Shown here piece by piece: positions 25,347 to 34,191 of a stretch of DNA of 64,000 nucleotides. The notes under the pieces were generated by a model. The model was not told where the DNA came from and did no database searches. It saw nothing but the letters and a program-made list of their open reading frames with translations. The translations under genes and the position numbers were made by a program. This DNA comes from Lachnospiraceae bacterium (GTDB taxonomy: Bacteria; Bacillota; Clostridia; Lachnospirales; Lachnospiraceae). The stretch covers positions 1-64,000 of the forward strand of contig BLLW01000006.1 in the NCBI GenBank assembly GCA_011959285.1. Reading direction: 5' to 3'. How positions within the stretch are numbered: position 1 is the first letter of the stretch; each line of letters starts with the position of its first letter.

Positions 25347-26132
25347 TTATATGGGGACGAACAACAGCATAACGCTCACAATAAACATTTCCTTATTCTC
25401 ATAAATATCTACATTCCCATTATACTTTTCCGCAATCGCCTTAATCTGCTTCATGCCATATCCATGTCCCGGCTCCTCCTTGGAAGATTTAAGTTCCGGG
25501 TTCTTTTCAAGGACGGACTCATCAATGCTGTTCCTGACCGTTATCACATCGATTCCTTTCCTTGAAGCAATGTTCACTTCAAGCCGTTTCTTGTGAGAAT
25601 GGCGCGCCGCACAGATGGCATTATCCAGCATATTATTGAGCAGTGAGGAAAAGTCCACGCTGTCCATATATGCAAAGGGCAGATTCTCTATTTCAGCCTT
25701 GATCTCCACGCCCTCTTCCTTTGCCGCTGAGAGCTTGCTGTTGATGATATAGCTTAACAGGGAATTGCCTACATTGACATAGGTGTACATTCTGTTGAGT
25801 TTGTCCAGAATCTCACCCGCATACTGCTTCGCTTCCTTGATTTTATCCTCCTCAAGGTAGGATAAGATGACCAGCGTATGATTCTTCATATCATGCTTCA
25901 ATAACCCGATTTGCTGCTGTGTCCTTTGGATTTCATCCGCCATCTCCTGCTGCCTGTCATAATCAACCTTCATATCCGCCAAACGCTTGCTTAAGTCCAG
26001 ATTATCTGCCACCGACTGCGTAAGCGCCTCGTCCTGTTCCTCGTATCTTACTTTGTCTGCTTTTCTCTTATTCACTTCTCTTATCATCAGTATCCCTTGG
26101 ACAATGATGATTGCTGCAAGCACGATATACAT
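25347..26132 (-). CDS. GHKL-type sensor kinase with one TM helix
   Basis: The 261-residue protein resembles the catalytic half of AgrC-type kinases: one N-terminal helix (about 2-17), a coiled-coil stretch, the phosphoacceptor region GLLKHDMKNHTLVILSYL, the N-box NNMLDNAICAA and the G-box GHGYGMKQIKAIAEKY. Typical AgrC proteins carry five to seven membrane helices before this; here they are missing. It lies 34 bp downstream of its LytTR regulator and may have a membrane partner elsewhere or respond to a cytosolic cue. Confidence 0.82.
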   Translation of the reverse strand: MYIVLAAIIIVQGILMIREVNKRKADKVRYEEQDEALTQSVADNLDLSKRLADMKVDYDRQQEMADEIQRTQQQIGLLKHDMKNHTLVILSYLEEDKIKEAKQYAGEILDKLNRMYTYVNVGNSLLSYIINSKLSAAKEEGVEIKAEIENLPFAYMDSVDFSSLLNNMLDNAICAARHSHKKRLEVNIASRKGIDVITVRNSIDESVLEKNPELKSSKEEPGHGYGMKQIKAIAEKYNGNVDIYENKEMFIVSVMLLFVPI

Positions 26133-26166
26133 CCAAACTCCATTCCGGCACTCTTTTACAGCCTGC

Positions 26167-26886
26167 TCAATTCTCGTCGCGAATCATCTCATAAATCATT
26201 TTCCGAACATCTTTTTCATAACTTCTGCCTACAGGAATCGCTATGCTCTCCTCCCCCTGCCTTATCATGACCTCTGTGCCTTTTAATTTCTCAATGTGCC
26301 AGGTGTTCACCAGATACCCTTTGTGGCATCGGATAAATCCTTTTCCGCAAAGCTTATTTTCCATATTGGTCATGGTTTCCCTTATACGAATCTTTTCATT
26401 TTTCAGCTGCAGCACAAGATAGTTTCCTTCCGCTTCTATATAAAGCAGATCACCAAGAAGCAGCCGGTACAGCTCCTGCCCTTTCTGGATGATTAATTCC
26501 TGCTGACCTTCCAGCAATTCCCTGCGGATCCGCAGCGTCAGCTCTTCCAATTCTTCCTCTATATGGGTTTTCCTGATAAAGCCAAAGGGTCTATACGCAA
26601 AGGTCTGATAAACCAGCGCATCATGACTTGTCACGAAGACAAGAATCGTCCTGCGCTCCTGCCTGCTCATATATCCCGCAATCTCCATCCCACTGTGATA
26701 AGGCATATCTATATCAAGAAACAATACATCTATCCTTTCATCCTCAATGCGCGCCATTAAATCCCTTGCATCATCAATGCACGTGTACTTGGCTTGTATC
26801 CCAGTTTTATCAAAACAATCCTGAATTTTCTTATGTAGGTCACTCAAAATCTCTTTTTCATCATCGCATATCACTACATGATACAT
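26167..26886 (-). CDS. LytTR-family response regulator
   Basis: A 239-residue AgrA-like regulator. The receiver (VICDDEKEI, then DVLFLDIDMPYHSGMEIA with the phosphorylated Asp near 57) is joined to a LytTR DNA-binding domain (LLYIEAEGNYLVLQL, FIRCHKGYLVNTWHIEKL). It forms a two-component pair with the GHKL kinase downstream. Direct repeats for binding were not evident in the short upstream gap. Confidence 0.92.
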   Translation of the reverse strand: MYHVVICDDEKEILSDLHKKIQDCFDKTGIQAKYTCIDDARDLMARIEDERIDVLFLDIDMPYHSGMEIAGYMSRQERRTILVFVTSHDALVYQTFAYRPFGFIRKTHIEEELEELTLRIRRELLEGQQELIIQKGQELYRLLLGDLLYIEAEGNYLVLQLKNEKIRIRETMTNMENKLCGKGFIRCHKGYLVNTWHIEKLKGTEVMIRQGEESIAIPVGRSYEKDVRKMIYEMIRDEN

Positions 26887-26938
26887 ATTCTCTCCCCTTC
26901 ATTTACCTGCCCTGATTTTCCAAAAAAGAACCAGCTTG

Positions 26939-27175
26939 TCAGTCTTCACGATTTATTTCTGCCATAAACATTTCTGCAATATCCGATGGTCCACTCCACC
27001 ACAGCTTAGATTGCTCATCATATAACAGCTTTCCTGTCTTTGAAGCTACAAATTGGGGTAATAATTCTGTAGGTTTCATATGTATGTTTTCAGCAACTTC
27101 ATCCACCACCATCATTACCATCAAATCAATCGCATTCTTCTTTGTATCATCTGAAACTATTTTTTCTACAGCCAT
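26939..27175 (-). CDS. Small protein of the DUF3990 module
   Basis: A 78-residue acidic protein with helical N-terminus and the C-terminal pattern SKTGKLLYDEQSKLWWSGPS. It overlaps the DUF3990-like gene by 10 bp and is translated from ATG 27175 after GAGGAAAG. By recall, similar small proteins follow DUF3990 genes in other Lachnospiraceae, but I cannot name the family. An immunity or accessory role is an inference from position. Confidence 0.7.
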   Translation of the reverse strand: MAVEKIVSDDTKKNAIDLMVMMVVDEVAENIHMKPTELLPQFVASKTGKLLYDEQSKLWWSGPSDIAEMFMAEINRED

Positions 27176-27729
27176 ATCTTCTCACTTTCCTCAAATACAA
27201 GACTATCAAGTGCCTTATTTGTCCTAAAGCAAAACTGATTCTGCAGCCGCTCCGGGAGCAGCAAGCCAATACAGATATCATCTGCCGATTTCGTGCCAAT
27301 TACTCCAAATGCCCCTGCCATATACGTCGTTATCGTCGCATTTGTACTATCATTTGCAATTTTCCCTGCAATAACATCATAACTTTCCAGTTCAGAAATG
27401 ATATTGGAAAAAGTATTTCTCCTTCTATGTCCGACCACACAGTGAAGCCACTGCGCATCTGCTGCAGAATAGCTTTGAACTAAAAGTTTTTCTACAAATC
27501 GAGTCCGAAAGACAGATACCATACCATGCTTCTGATCCGTATCGATCGTCCCTTTCTTTATTGCTTTTCTGACGCTGATTTTCGCAAAGTTCTCTGCCTG
27601 CTCTTTAGATGTTGTCAGATAAAATCCCTGACCAAAATCTTTATACTTTGCACATCTGCTTAAATCAGGTGTGTTTACTTCACAGTAACTTCCATGATAC
27701 AGCAGCATATCATTCATTAATCTTTTCAT
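27166..27729 (-). CDS. DUF3990 protein, putative ADP-ribosyltransferase fold
   Basis: The 187-residue protein matches DUF3990: LLYHGSYCEVNTPDLSRC, then KDFGQGFYLTTSKEQAENFA. Such YHGS and GFYLTT blocks correspond to the first two motifs of the ADP-ribosyltransferase superfamily (NAD-binding His and Tyr). The third motif (Glu) is not obvious to me. DUF3990 proteins are generally encoded with DUF3791 partners and are suspected toxins. The gene overlaps the upstream DUF3791 gene by 20 bp and the downstream small gene by 10 bp, giving a tightly coupled trio. Confidence 0.78.
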   Translation of the reverse strand: MKRLMNDMLLYHGSYCEVNTPDLSRCAKYKDFGQGFYLTTSKEQAENFAKISVRKAIKKGTIDTDQKHGMVSVFRTRFVEKLLVQSYSAADAQWLHCVVGHRRRNTFSNIISELESYDVIAGKIANDSTNATITTYMAGAFGVIGTKSADDICIGLLLPERLQNQFCFRTNKALDSLVFEESEKIWL

Positions 27730-27946
27730 TCCATGAAACTCCTTTATTCTTAAGATATCCTACAATATCTTCAAGTATTGCTTCATCCCCTTCTACGTGA
27801 AAAATCCCAAAACAATCCTCAATATACTTTAAAACATGATGTTTATCAAACAATTCCGCAATTCTCTCTATTGGTTCGCCCCATTTTTCTGACGCCAGCC
27901 TTATAAGCCGTGCCTGCATGTATATGATCTGCTGTCTCTCATTCAT
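27710..27946 (-). CDS. DUF3791 protein, likely partner of DUF3990
   Basis: From ATG 27946 (MNERQQIIYMQ, seven bases after GGGAG) it is 78 residues. The helical content and ending YIEDCFGIFHVEGDEAILED match DUF3791, the usual small partner of DUF3990. A start at 27976 is possible but would overlap the upstream gene. It is likely the antitoxin or regulatory member of the trio. Confidence 0.75.
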   Translation of the reverse strand: MNERQQIIYMQARLIRLASEKWGEPIERIAELFDKHHVLKYIEDCFGIFHVEGDEAILEDIVGYLKNKGVSWNEKINE

Positions 27947-27965
27947 AATACTACTCCCATCCTTA

Positions 27966-28712
27966 TCAAATGTCATTCAAAAACCCCAGGTATTCATCAA
28001 AAATATTAAAAAGCATATCCCCCGCACACACCGGAATCTCCGCAGTGGTATCTTTCAGCTGCACATACCGGTAAAGGTCATGCGCCTTCGTGAGCACCAG
28101 CACCGGAATCACGTCATATGCCGGTCCAAACAGCACTTCCAGATAAGCGCTGTATTTTGCCGCCTGCAGAACCTCTTCCTCTTCTATCTTATCGTTCATT
28201 TTAAACTCCAGCGAAAACACATACTTTTCCGTAATCACCAGCACATCCGCATAAATTCTTATGAAACGGGACTTTTTGATGCGAAGCTCAAAGGCAATCT
28301 CCCAATCCCTGTAATCAATTCCCTCCAAATCGGCAAATAACGCCCGCATAGTCTCCCCGGTATCCCGAAAGGAATGGAACAATCCTCTGGTGTCATTCAG
28401 ATTGCGTCCAATTTCCTTGCAGCCGGATGTCAAGGCATCAAACCATTCCTCTGCATCCAAGTCAAGGAACTCTCCGACGGTGGAATAATACCCGCAAAAA
28501 TCGCCCAGCCCCTTATGGAGGCGCATCTGACGGATATATCCATGCCAGTTGAAATCCTCGTCGCAGTAGCAGAGCTCATGCATGTACGGGGAGGCATAGA
28601 GGTAATGATTGATTACCCCCTTCTCTTTCTTTAATTTCTTCGCTATTTCCCTTGCTTTTATGCCGTCACTGCTGCAGATCAAAGCATAAATGTCCCTCTC
28701 TATGATATCCAT
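27966..28712 (-). CDS. Winged-helix protein with PD-(D/E)XK-like domain
   Basis: A 248-residue protein. Residues 1-60 form a probable winged helix (REIAKKLKKEKGVINHYLYA). The C-terminal region contains RIYADVLVITEKYVFSLEFK followed by AAKYSAYLEVLF, the Asp...Glu-x-Lys arrangement of PD-(D/E)XK nucleases. The exact family is not known to me. It begins 6 bp after luxC ends and sits 20 bp before the DUF3791 gene, linking the two sets. A DNA-targeting defence role is possible but unproven. Confidence 0.6.
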   Translation of the reverse strand: MDIIERDIYALICSSDGIKAREIAKKLKKEKGVINHYLYASPYMHELCYCDEDFNWHGYIRQMRLHKGLGDFCGYYSTVGEFLDLDAEEWFDALTSGCKEIGRNLNDTRGLFHSFRDTGETMRALFADLEGIDYRDWEIAFELRIKKSRFIRIYADVLVITEKYVFSLEFKMNDKIEEEEVLQAAKYSAYLEVLFGPAYDVIPVLVLTKAHDLYRYVQLKDTTAEIPVCAGDMLFNIFDEYLGFLNDI

Positions 28713-28718
28713 ACCTTC

Positions 28719-30053
28719 CTATCCTTCGCAAATTTCCACGTCCACTGCCCGCACATACCGCCGCAGGGAATAATCGCCGTCATGGGCTTCTCCCAGGAAG
28801 GTCTCCGACATCCTTCCTGCCGAAGTGATCCGCACTACCCCGCAGGATGCCAGGCACTTAGTCAGTTCCTCACGCTTATCTTTGGGGCACAAAAGTCCTG
28901 CCGTCTGAAGGCACCCCTTTTTCCTGCGGAGCACCTCCATCATCTTTTCCCTGGGCAGGCGCTTGACCAGACAATTTCCAAACATCTCCGACAGTTCCAG
29001 TTCCATATCCTCACAGACTGTCAGGCTGCAATTTTTTCCGGCATATACCTGTCTTTTTGCCGCCTCGCCTCCAGTGATGATTTTTTGCAGCGTTTCGCAG
29101 TATCTCCTCATGGAAAGATCCGCCCGCATTCCTGCCGACTTTGCCGGAAACTTATGCGCCGCCTCTTCCAAATAAGGTAGAAGCCTGTTGCAGAAATCCT
29201 TTACCGCCTCCATCCCTGGCTGATCTAAATAAATCACCTGACAGGAACTACAAAGAACCTGCCTGGTGGATACAATATGCTCCGCCAGCGCCTGCAGCTC
29301 CCGGTCAAGGACCGCTTCTTCTATTTCATTAAGACCGGAAAGATAAGCGAAACTCAGCTTGTGCCCCCATTCAATCAGCTTAGCGCCTGCCGGGGCAAAC
29401 CGCCTTACCGCCTCTACTGCCTCATCTCCGCCCCAGACCACGATTCCGTCACTCATCGCCGCCATAGCGCACATGGCATCCAAATCGGTGGAGGGCGTAT
29501 CGAACACATAAATATATTCCGCAAGATGCGGCTCTATCTCCAAAAGCGCCTGCAGGATTTCTATAGACAGCCCCTGGTCTGCCTGCGGCAGCTTTAAGAT
29601 ATTGATATTCCCTGTGAGCAGCCCTTCCAGCACACTGTACACGGGAAGACCTTCCCGGTTCCCTGCCGCAATGTGAAAAAGCGTTCCCAGCGGATAGATA
29701 TACGTATCCACCGCTTCTAAGCATCTCCCCCGCCTGCCTTTTATGACCTGTCCCTTTAAGAACGGCTCCCGCAGCTGCCCCAGCTCTACTTCCAATCTGT
29801 AGGTTAAGTTTTCCCTGTCTGTCATGGCTATTACGGTGCGGATCTGCTCTTCCATCCCCTCTATGCCCAGCCGGGCAATTTTTTCATGATAAATACCGGC
29901 TTTCAGCTTCTGCCCAATGGCATCTACCGCATCGATTACCTTGGAAATATCCAGCTTCCTATGAATGCGGGTATCATTGATATCCTGTTCCAGCCGGGCA
30001 AGGAGCCTTTCCTGTTCTTTTGTTTCGTATAATTTCCCTTTATAGAGTATCAT
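28719..30053 (-). CDS. LuxC-like acyl-CoA reductase
   Basis: The 444-residue protein matches the LuxC family, NADPH-dependent fatty acyl reductases of the aldehyde dehydrogenase fold. Recognisable blocks are IYPLGTLFHIAAGNREGLPV near 115-135 and the probable catalytic cysteine region HIVSTRQVLCSSCQVIYL near 262-280. In bioluminescent bacteria LuxC makes the aldehyde for luciferase; no luxAB is here. It follows luxE by 16 bp. Its likely job is making an aldehyde or alcohol from an activated acyl group. Confidence 0.85.
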   Translation of the reverse strand: MILYKGKLYETKEQERLLARLEQDINDTRIHRKLDISKVIDAVDAIGQKLKAGIYHEKIARLGIEGMEEQIRTVIAMTDRENLTYRLEVELGQLREPFLKGQVIKGRRGRCLEAVDTYIYPLGTLFHIAAGNREGLPVYSVLEGLLTGNINILKLPQADQGLSIEILQALLEIEPHLAEYIYVFDTPSTDLDAMCAMAAMSDGIVVWGGDEAVEAVRRFAPAGAKLIEWGHKLSFAYLSGLNEIEEAVLDRELQALAEHIVSTRQVLCSSCQVIYLDQPGMEAVKDFCNRLLPYLEEAAHKFPAKSAGMRADLSMRRYCETLQKIITGGEAAKRQVYAGKNCSLTVCEDMELELSEMFGNCLVKRLPREKMMEVLRRKKGCLQTAGLLCPKDKREELTKCLASCGVVRITSAGRMSETFLGEAHDGDYSLRRYVRAVDVEICEG

Positions 30054-30069
30054 GCTTTCTCCCTGCCTT

Positions 30070-31185
30070 TTACTTCTTCAAATATGCCGATGCGCCTGCC
30101 GCACAGGTCTGGATATCCTGAAAGCCAATGCGCCCTATGATTTCCAGATAAGGCGATTCGATGCCGCAGCCGCATTCTTTCCCCTCATGCAGCACCCCCA
30201 GATCATCCGTCATAATACTTAAAATGGGGGTGGCAAGGGTCATAGGCGTGAGCAGGTTCACCAATCCCACCTGCCCTGTCCCGACAGGCGCTAACGTATC
30301 TACATCCCGTATGATCACCCGGCTGTATACCGGCACATGGAAATGGTGTTTTGGACAGTCGCAGTACAAAATGGGATGCTCCACTGCCCCAAAAAACTCT
30401 ACGACTTCCGACTCCTTCACCCCTAGAACCTTCTCTGCCAATTCATACAACGTCTGTTTATCCACCTGCTCCGTGTAAAACTGCTTCCAGCCGCCGCCCA
30501 AAAGGATCTTGGATCCCTTGGGAAGCTTTACCTCAATCTTTTGCTCCTCCATCTTTCGCAGTACAAAGTATAGATAAGAGGGAAAGCCCATAAAACGCAC
30601 GGGAAAATGTCCCTTGCTGTGCCTTACGACTGCATCGATCACTCCGTCTAAATCCGGCTCATACGCTCCGTTCTTCATCTTTAGAGCAAAGGTCCTGCTA
30701 AGGGCAGGGGTAAAAAGGGTGGCGCCGTATGCCGTCTTCGTCACCGCCGTCTCATTTCCCTTATGAGGCTTATACCCAAGCACAATATAATGGGCAGGAC
30801 AGATGGAAAACAAGTTCCTCCATTTTCCCACCCGCAGAACCATCCGAAGACCGCTCCACAAACCTCCAAATTCAAATCCTACCCGGCTGAATTTCCCCTT
30901 TGTGCCGGAAGAGGTTGCCTGAATCAGCATCTTTCTTTTTGGCATGGAAAAAAGTATGTGATTCTTGAATACCCAGGTAGGCAGAAAAGGCAGCCTTTCC
31001 ATATCCTTACTTTCCTTTAAATCCTCCGGGGAAAAATGAAAATGGTCTAAAATTTTCCGGTAAGACTCGCAATGAGTATATTGAAAACGGCAGTTTCCCC
31101 TCATAGCTGCAAGGAATAAGTCTTCTGTTTCCTTCACAGCGAAAGGATCCTTCCACCTAAAAAGCCTGCTTCTTGCTTTCATCAT
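30070..31185 (-). CDS. LuxE-like acyl-protein synthetase
   Basis: A 371-residue member of the LuxE family (acyl-protein synthetase, related to adenylating enzymes). LIQATSSGTKGKFSRVGF near 90-107 is the Ser/Thr/Gly-rich ATP-binding motif, and VEFFGAVEHPILYCDCPKHH carries conserved Glu and His/Cys positions. It would activate a carboxylic acid as acyl-AMP and pass the acyl group to LuxC, encoded immediately downstream. ATG 31185 follows GGGAGGG. Confidence 0.85.
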   Translation of the reverse strand: MMKARSRLFRWKDPFAVKETEDLFLAAMRGNCRFQYTHCESYRKILDHFHFSPEDLKESKDMERLPFLPTWVFKNHILFSMPKRKMLIQATSSGTKGKFSRVGFEFGGLWSGLRMVLRVGKWRNLFSICPAHYIVLGYKPHKGNETAVTKTAYGATLFTPALSRTFALKMKNGAYEPDLDGVIDAVVRHSKGHFPVRFMGFPSYLYFVLRKMEEQKIEVKLPKGSKILLGGGWKQFYTEQVDKQTLYELAEKVLGVKESEVVEFFGAVEHPILYCDCPKHHFHVPVYSRVIIRDVDTLAPVGTGQVGLVNLLTPMTLATPILSIMTDDLGVLHEGKECGCGIESPYLEIIGRIGFQDIQTCAAGASAYLKK

Positions 31186-31257
31186 AGGCAGCCCTCCCTA
31201 AACTTTCTATCCACATTCTAACGATTCTGGCCATTCCCGTCAATAACGGCAATATGA

Positions 31258-32123
31258 TTAAGATAAAGAGGCGCGGCTGCCAGATGGAGGGGCAGAGAGC
31301 GGACTGCATGCACAGCGCTGTGCAATGAGCGTATCCATACAGTGTTTATGGGGAATGCCACCACTGTTACAGTCAAACACCTCTTCCTTGCAGGCATGGA
31401 ACAGCCAGTCATGATAGTATGTGAACAACTCCCCCGAACGCCACAACTGCCCTTTTTCCTCTTCCTGTGTAAGATCCGGCGCCGGGTCGATAAATGGCTT
31501 TTCTACAAATACATTCATCGCATGGATGCCTTTGTCTGCGGTATGCACTTTCAATCTGTCAAAAAGTTCCTTCCTCTGTACTTCTGGAACGAAATGGAGT
31601 GTTCCGCTGCTGAATATAATGTCATACTCCGTATCAGGGCGATAATCAAAAATGTCTGCCTTAAAAAAGCGGATATTGACCTGATTATGCGCAGCAAGCC
31701 TCTTTGCCTTTTCAACCCCCTGTTCTGATACATCGAACGCCGTTACCGCATAACCGCATTTTGCAAAAAAGACCGCATCCTTTCCTTCTCCGCACCCCAT
31801 GTCCAATACACGATACGGCTTAATTGGCGGCATAATTTTCATAATATCATAGCAGACAGGATTCGGCTTAAGTCCCCAGTAATACCCCTCCGTCTCATAT
31901 TTTCTGTCATACCCCGCGCCTTGCCGCTGTATCCAAGCAGCGCATCAACCGTCGTGCCAAGCACTGCGGCAAGTTTAGGAAGCATCACTACATCCGGATA
32001 CACCCGCTCATTCTCCCATTTAGACACTGCCTGAAAAGATATGCCAAGCAGGTTGGCAAGCTGTCTCTGTGTGAGCCCAAGCTCCTTCCTTCTTTTACTT
32101 ATCATTTCCCGCATTTTCTTCAC
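31258..32123 (-). pseudogene. XRE regulator-SAM methyltransferase fusion, frameshifted
   Basis: Two adjacent frames encode an N-terminal XRE helix-turn-helix (LGLTQRQLANLLGISFQAVS, frame from ATG 32123) and a class I methyltransferase with VLDMGCGEGKDAVFFAKCGY (frame ending 31258). Between them, a third reading joins the two: after about 31912 the sequence can be read as GYDRKYETEGYYWGLKPNP and VCYDIMKIMPPIKP without a stop. This shows one ancestral gene broken by loss of one G in a GGGG run at 31912-31915. The fused architecture is known in Firmicutes. It is a pseudogene, a phase-variable gene or a sequencing error. Confidence 0.75.
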
Positions 32124-32215
32124 GATTATGATATTCCTATATTAATATAATTACCTATACACCTCAATAACGCATCACGGGAATTTGCCGCGGCGGTTCA
32201 ACCATCAGTTGAATA

Positions 32216-32244
32216 TTGACAAAAGCATCCCCATATCCTATGAT
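32216..32244 (+). promoter_or_regulatory. Promoter of the CZB chemoreceptor gene
   Basis: Perfect TTGACA (32216-32221), a 17-bp spacer and TATGAT (32239-32244, 5 of 6). It lies inside the longer open frame from 32185 and so fixes the translation start at 32269. Confidence 0.7.
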
Positions 32245-32268
32245 ATTTTCAGGAAAAGAGGGACGCAT

Positions 32269-33672
32269 ATGACTATATTAATGAAACCAAAAAAGAAAAC
32301 TTTATTACAATCCATGTCGGAGTTAAGCGCTGCCAATTACAGCCAGAAGTCTCCCGAAATGGCACAGATTTACGACCGTCTGATTGCCGGACGGGCACAA
32401 TTTGAGGAAGTGATGTCTGATGTTTTTGATTCCCTGATGCGGATCAGTTCTTTGGACCTTTCTTTAAATCACTACTCCCAAATGCTGCAACAGATATCAG
32501 ACAGCGTTTCAGAAGCCACCACACTCATTCATACCGCTTCCGGCGAAGCGGCAAGCGTGTCCGAAACGGTGTCTGTTCAGCATGAAGACCTGACCCATAC
32601 CATTATCGATATTTCTGAAGAAACCTCCGGCGTTTATCAAAAAATAGACGAAGGTCAAAAGGCACTGACAGAAACCAATGATTTATCCGGCAAGACTATC
32701 CTTGCCTCAAAAGAGATGCAGCAAGATATGAATCAATTATCCCAGATCATCAGCCAGATGAACAGCGTCATTGACGGCATTAATTCCATCTCCTCCCAGA
32801 CGAATCTGCTTGCACTGAATGCTTCTATCGAAGCTGCAAGAGCCGGAGAAGCCGGAAAAGGATTTGCAGTAGTCGCCGATGAGATACGAAAACTTGCCGA
32901 TGAAACGCAGAGTCTGACCGCAAGCATGGGACATTTTGTATCCGACATCCAGACCGCATCCGCCAAAAGCGTAAAAAGCGCAGACCATACCATAAATTCA
33001 TTGGAAACGGTCACGCAGAAAATCAGCTATGTGTGGGAAATAAACGAACATAACAGGCAGCACTTGGAGAGAATTACCAATAATATATCCTCTCTTGCAA
33101 GCCTGAGCGAAGAAATCAGCAGTTCCATCATTGAACTGGAATCGCGTGCAGCAGATATTGATAATCAGTGCGGTGTATTAGAAGAAGATATTACAAAGCT
33201 GCGGGAACACGGTCAGGATATCGACCGCATTTCAGCGCCTTTGTCATCTATAGAAACGACTCTGGACGCGTCTGCAAAAGTCATGGGAAAAATGGCGGAA
33301 GACGCCTTTTACAAACTGGAAAACAAATATTTCATAGAATATATCGAAAAAGCCATCAACGCACATCAAAACTGGCTGGACACCCTTGGAAAAATCCTTA
33401 AGGAAAAAACTATCCTGCCACTGCAGATTAACGATAAAAAATGCGGATTCGGTCATTTTTACTATGCAATAAATCCCACCAGTCCAGAAGTCGTAAAGAT
33501 TTGGAAAAGCCTAGGCGAAAAACATAAAAAATTCCATTCCTACGGTCAACAGGTAATAGATGCCTTGTTGGCAGGAAATAATCAACAGGCAGAGAATATT
33601 TATAAAGAAGCCTGTCAGTATTCAAAAGGTCTGATGCAAGATTTAGAGCGTATCAAGAAAATATCCGTGTAA
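32269..33672 (+). CDS. Soluble methyl-accepting chemotaxis protein with CZB domain
   Basis: From ATG 32269 the protein is 467 residues with no membrane helix. The middle is the MCP coiled-coil hairpin, with the CheA/CheW-contact tip [20 protein letters not shown] and [18 protein letters not shown]. The C-terminus is a chemoreceptor zinc-binding (CZB) domain: His in [10 protein letters not shown], Cys in [12 protein letters not shown], and two His in [10 protein letters not shown], a 3His/1Cys zinc site. CZB receptors respond to zinc or oxidants such as HOCl. No other chemotaxis genes occur in the window. Confidence 0.88.
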   Translation: MTILMKPKKKTLLQSMSELSAANYSQKSPEMAQIYDRLIAGRAQFEEVMSDVFDSLMRISSLDLSLNHYSQMLQQISDSVSEATTLIHTASGEAASVSETVSVQHEDLTHTIIDISEETSGVYQKIDEGQKALTETNDLSGKTILASKEMQQDMNQLSQIISQMNSVIDGINSISSQTNLLALNASIEAARAGEAGKGFAVVADEIRKLADETQSLTASMGHFVSDIQTASAKSVKSADHTINSLETVTQKISYVWEINEHNRQHLERITNNISSLASLSEEISSSIIELESRAADIDNQCGVLEEDITKLREHGQDIDRISAPLSSIETTLDASAKVMGKMAEDAFYKLENKYFIEYIEKAINAHQNWLDTLGKILKEKTILPLQINDKKCGFGHFYYAINPTSPEVVKIWKSLGEKHKKFHSYGQQVIDALLAGNNQQAENIYKEACQYSKGLMQDLERIKKISV

Positions 33673-33877
33673 ATGGATACATAAAAGTATTTATTGAGGA
33701 GGTTGAGGACACGATTTCTAAAATCTATATCAAATAGGCATATACCACCAATCTCCTATTAACTTTTTGCCACAATCATACGATATATATAATAACAAAG
33801 GAATCGTTTTTCAATACACTATTCAAATACGCATCCAAGGAGGGATAATCGCAGCAAAAGGATTTTCAAGTATTTTT

Positions 33878-34108
33878 ATGGTGCATTCAGTAGCAGCTGT
33901 TCCTAAGACTGGAAAGATCAAGCGTGATCAACAAAAGACATTTGATTCTGAATCCGGAAACCAGAGTTCTAACGGCTCTTTTGCAAAGGTACTTGAAAAT
34001 GCCAAAAGAGAAGCCCAGAACGCTCCCATGGATTGCCACACCACAACCTACGGTCGTGACAGCCGGATACAGACTTTCTTCTATCAGCCAAGGGAATACC
34101 GCTTCTGA
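33878..34108 (+). CDS. Small protein of unknown function
   Basis: A 76-residue basic, Ser/Gln-rich protein ending in CHTTTYGRDSRIQTFFYQPR. The frame is open further upstream and AAGGAGG at 33838-33844 would fit a non-standard ATA/ATC start about 30 codons... more precisely near 33846-33849, so the start is uncertain; ATG 33878 is the conventional choice. The coding pattern looks real and similar short proteins are familiar to me from Lachnospiraceae. An intrinsic terminator follows directly. Confidence 0.5.
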   Translation: MVHSVAAVPKTGKIKRDQQKTFDSESGNQSSNGSFAKVLENAKREAQNAPMDCHTTTYGRDSRIQTFFYQPREYRF

Positions 34109-34130
34109 ACAACAAGTGTCCACACAGTTA

Positions 34131-34176
34131 AAAAGACTTTGAAGAGTCTCTTACAAGTTCTTCAAAGTCTTTTTTG
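34131..34176 (+). terminator. Strong bidirectional terminator
   Basis: AAAAGACTTTGAAGA (34131-34145) pairs perfectly with TCTTCAAAGTCTTTT (34159-34173), extended by further T. It closes both the plus-strand small gene and the long minus-strand nickel operon. Confidence 0.85.
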
Positions 34177-34191
34177 ATTATCTCTTTCTTT

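Noticed and set aside
28719-31185. Bioluminescence genes
   Set aside because: LuxC and LuxE are present but no luciferase luxA/luxB is in the window; the pair is also common in non-luminous Firmicutes.
31839-32123. Independent stand-alone XRE regulator
   Set aside because: The sequence after residue 70 only makes sense in another frame that continues into the methyltransferase.
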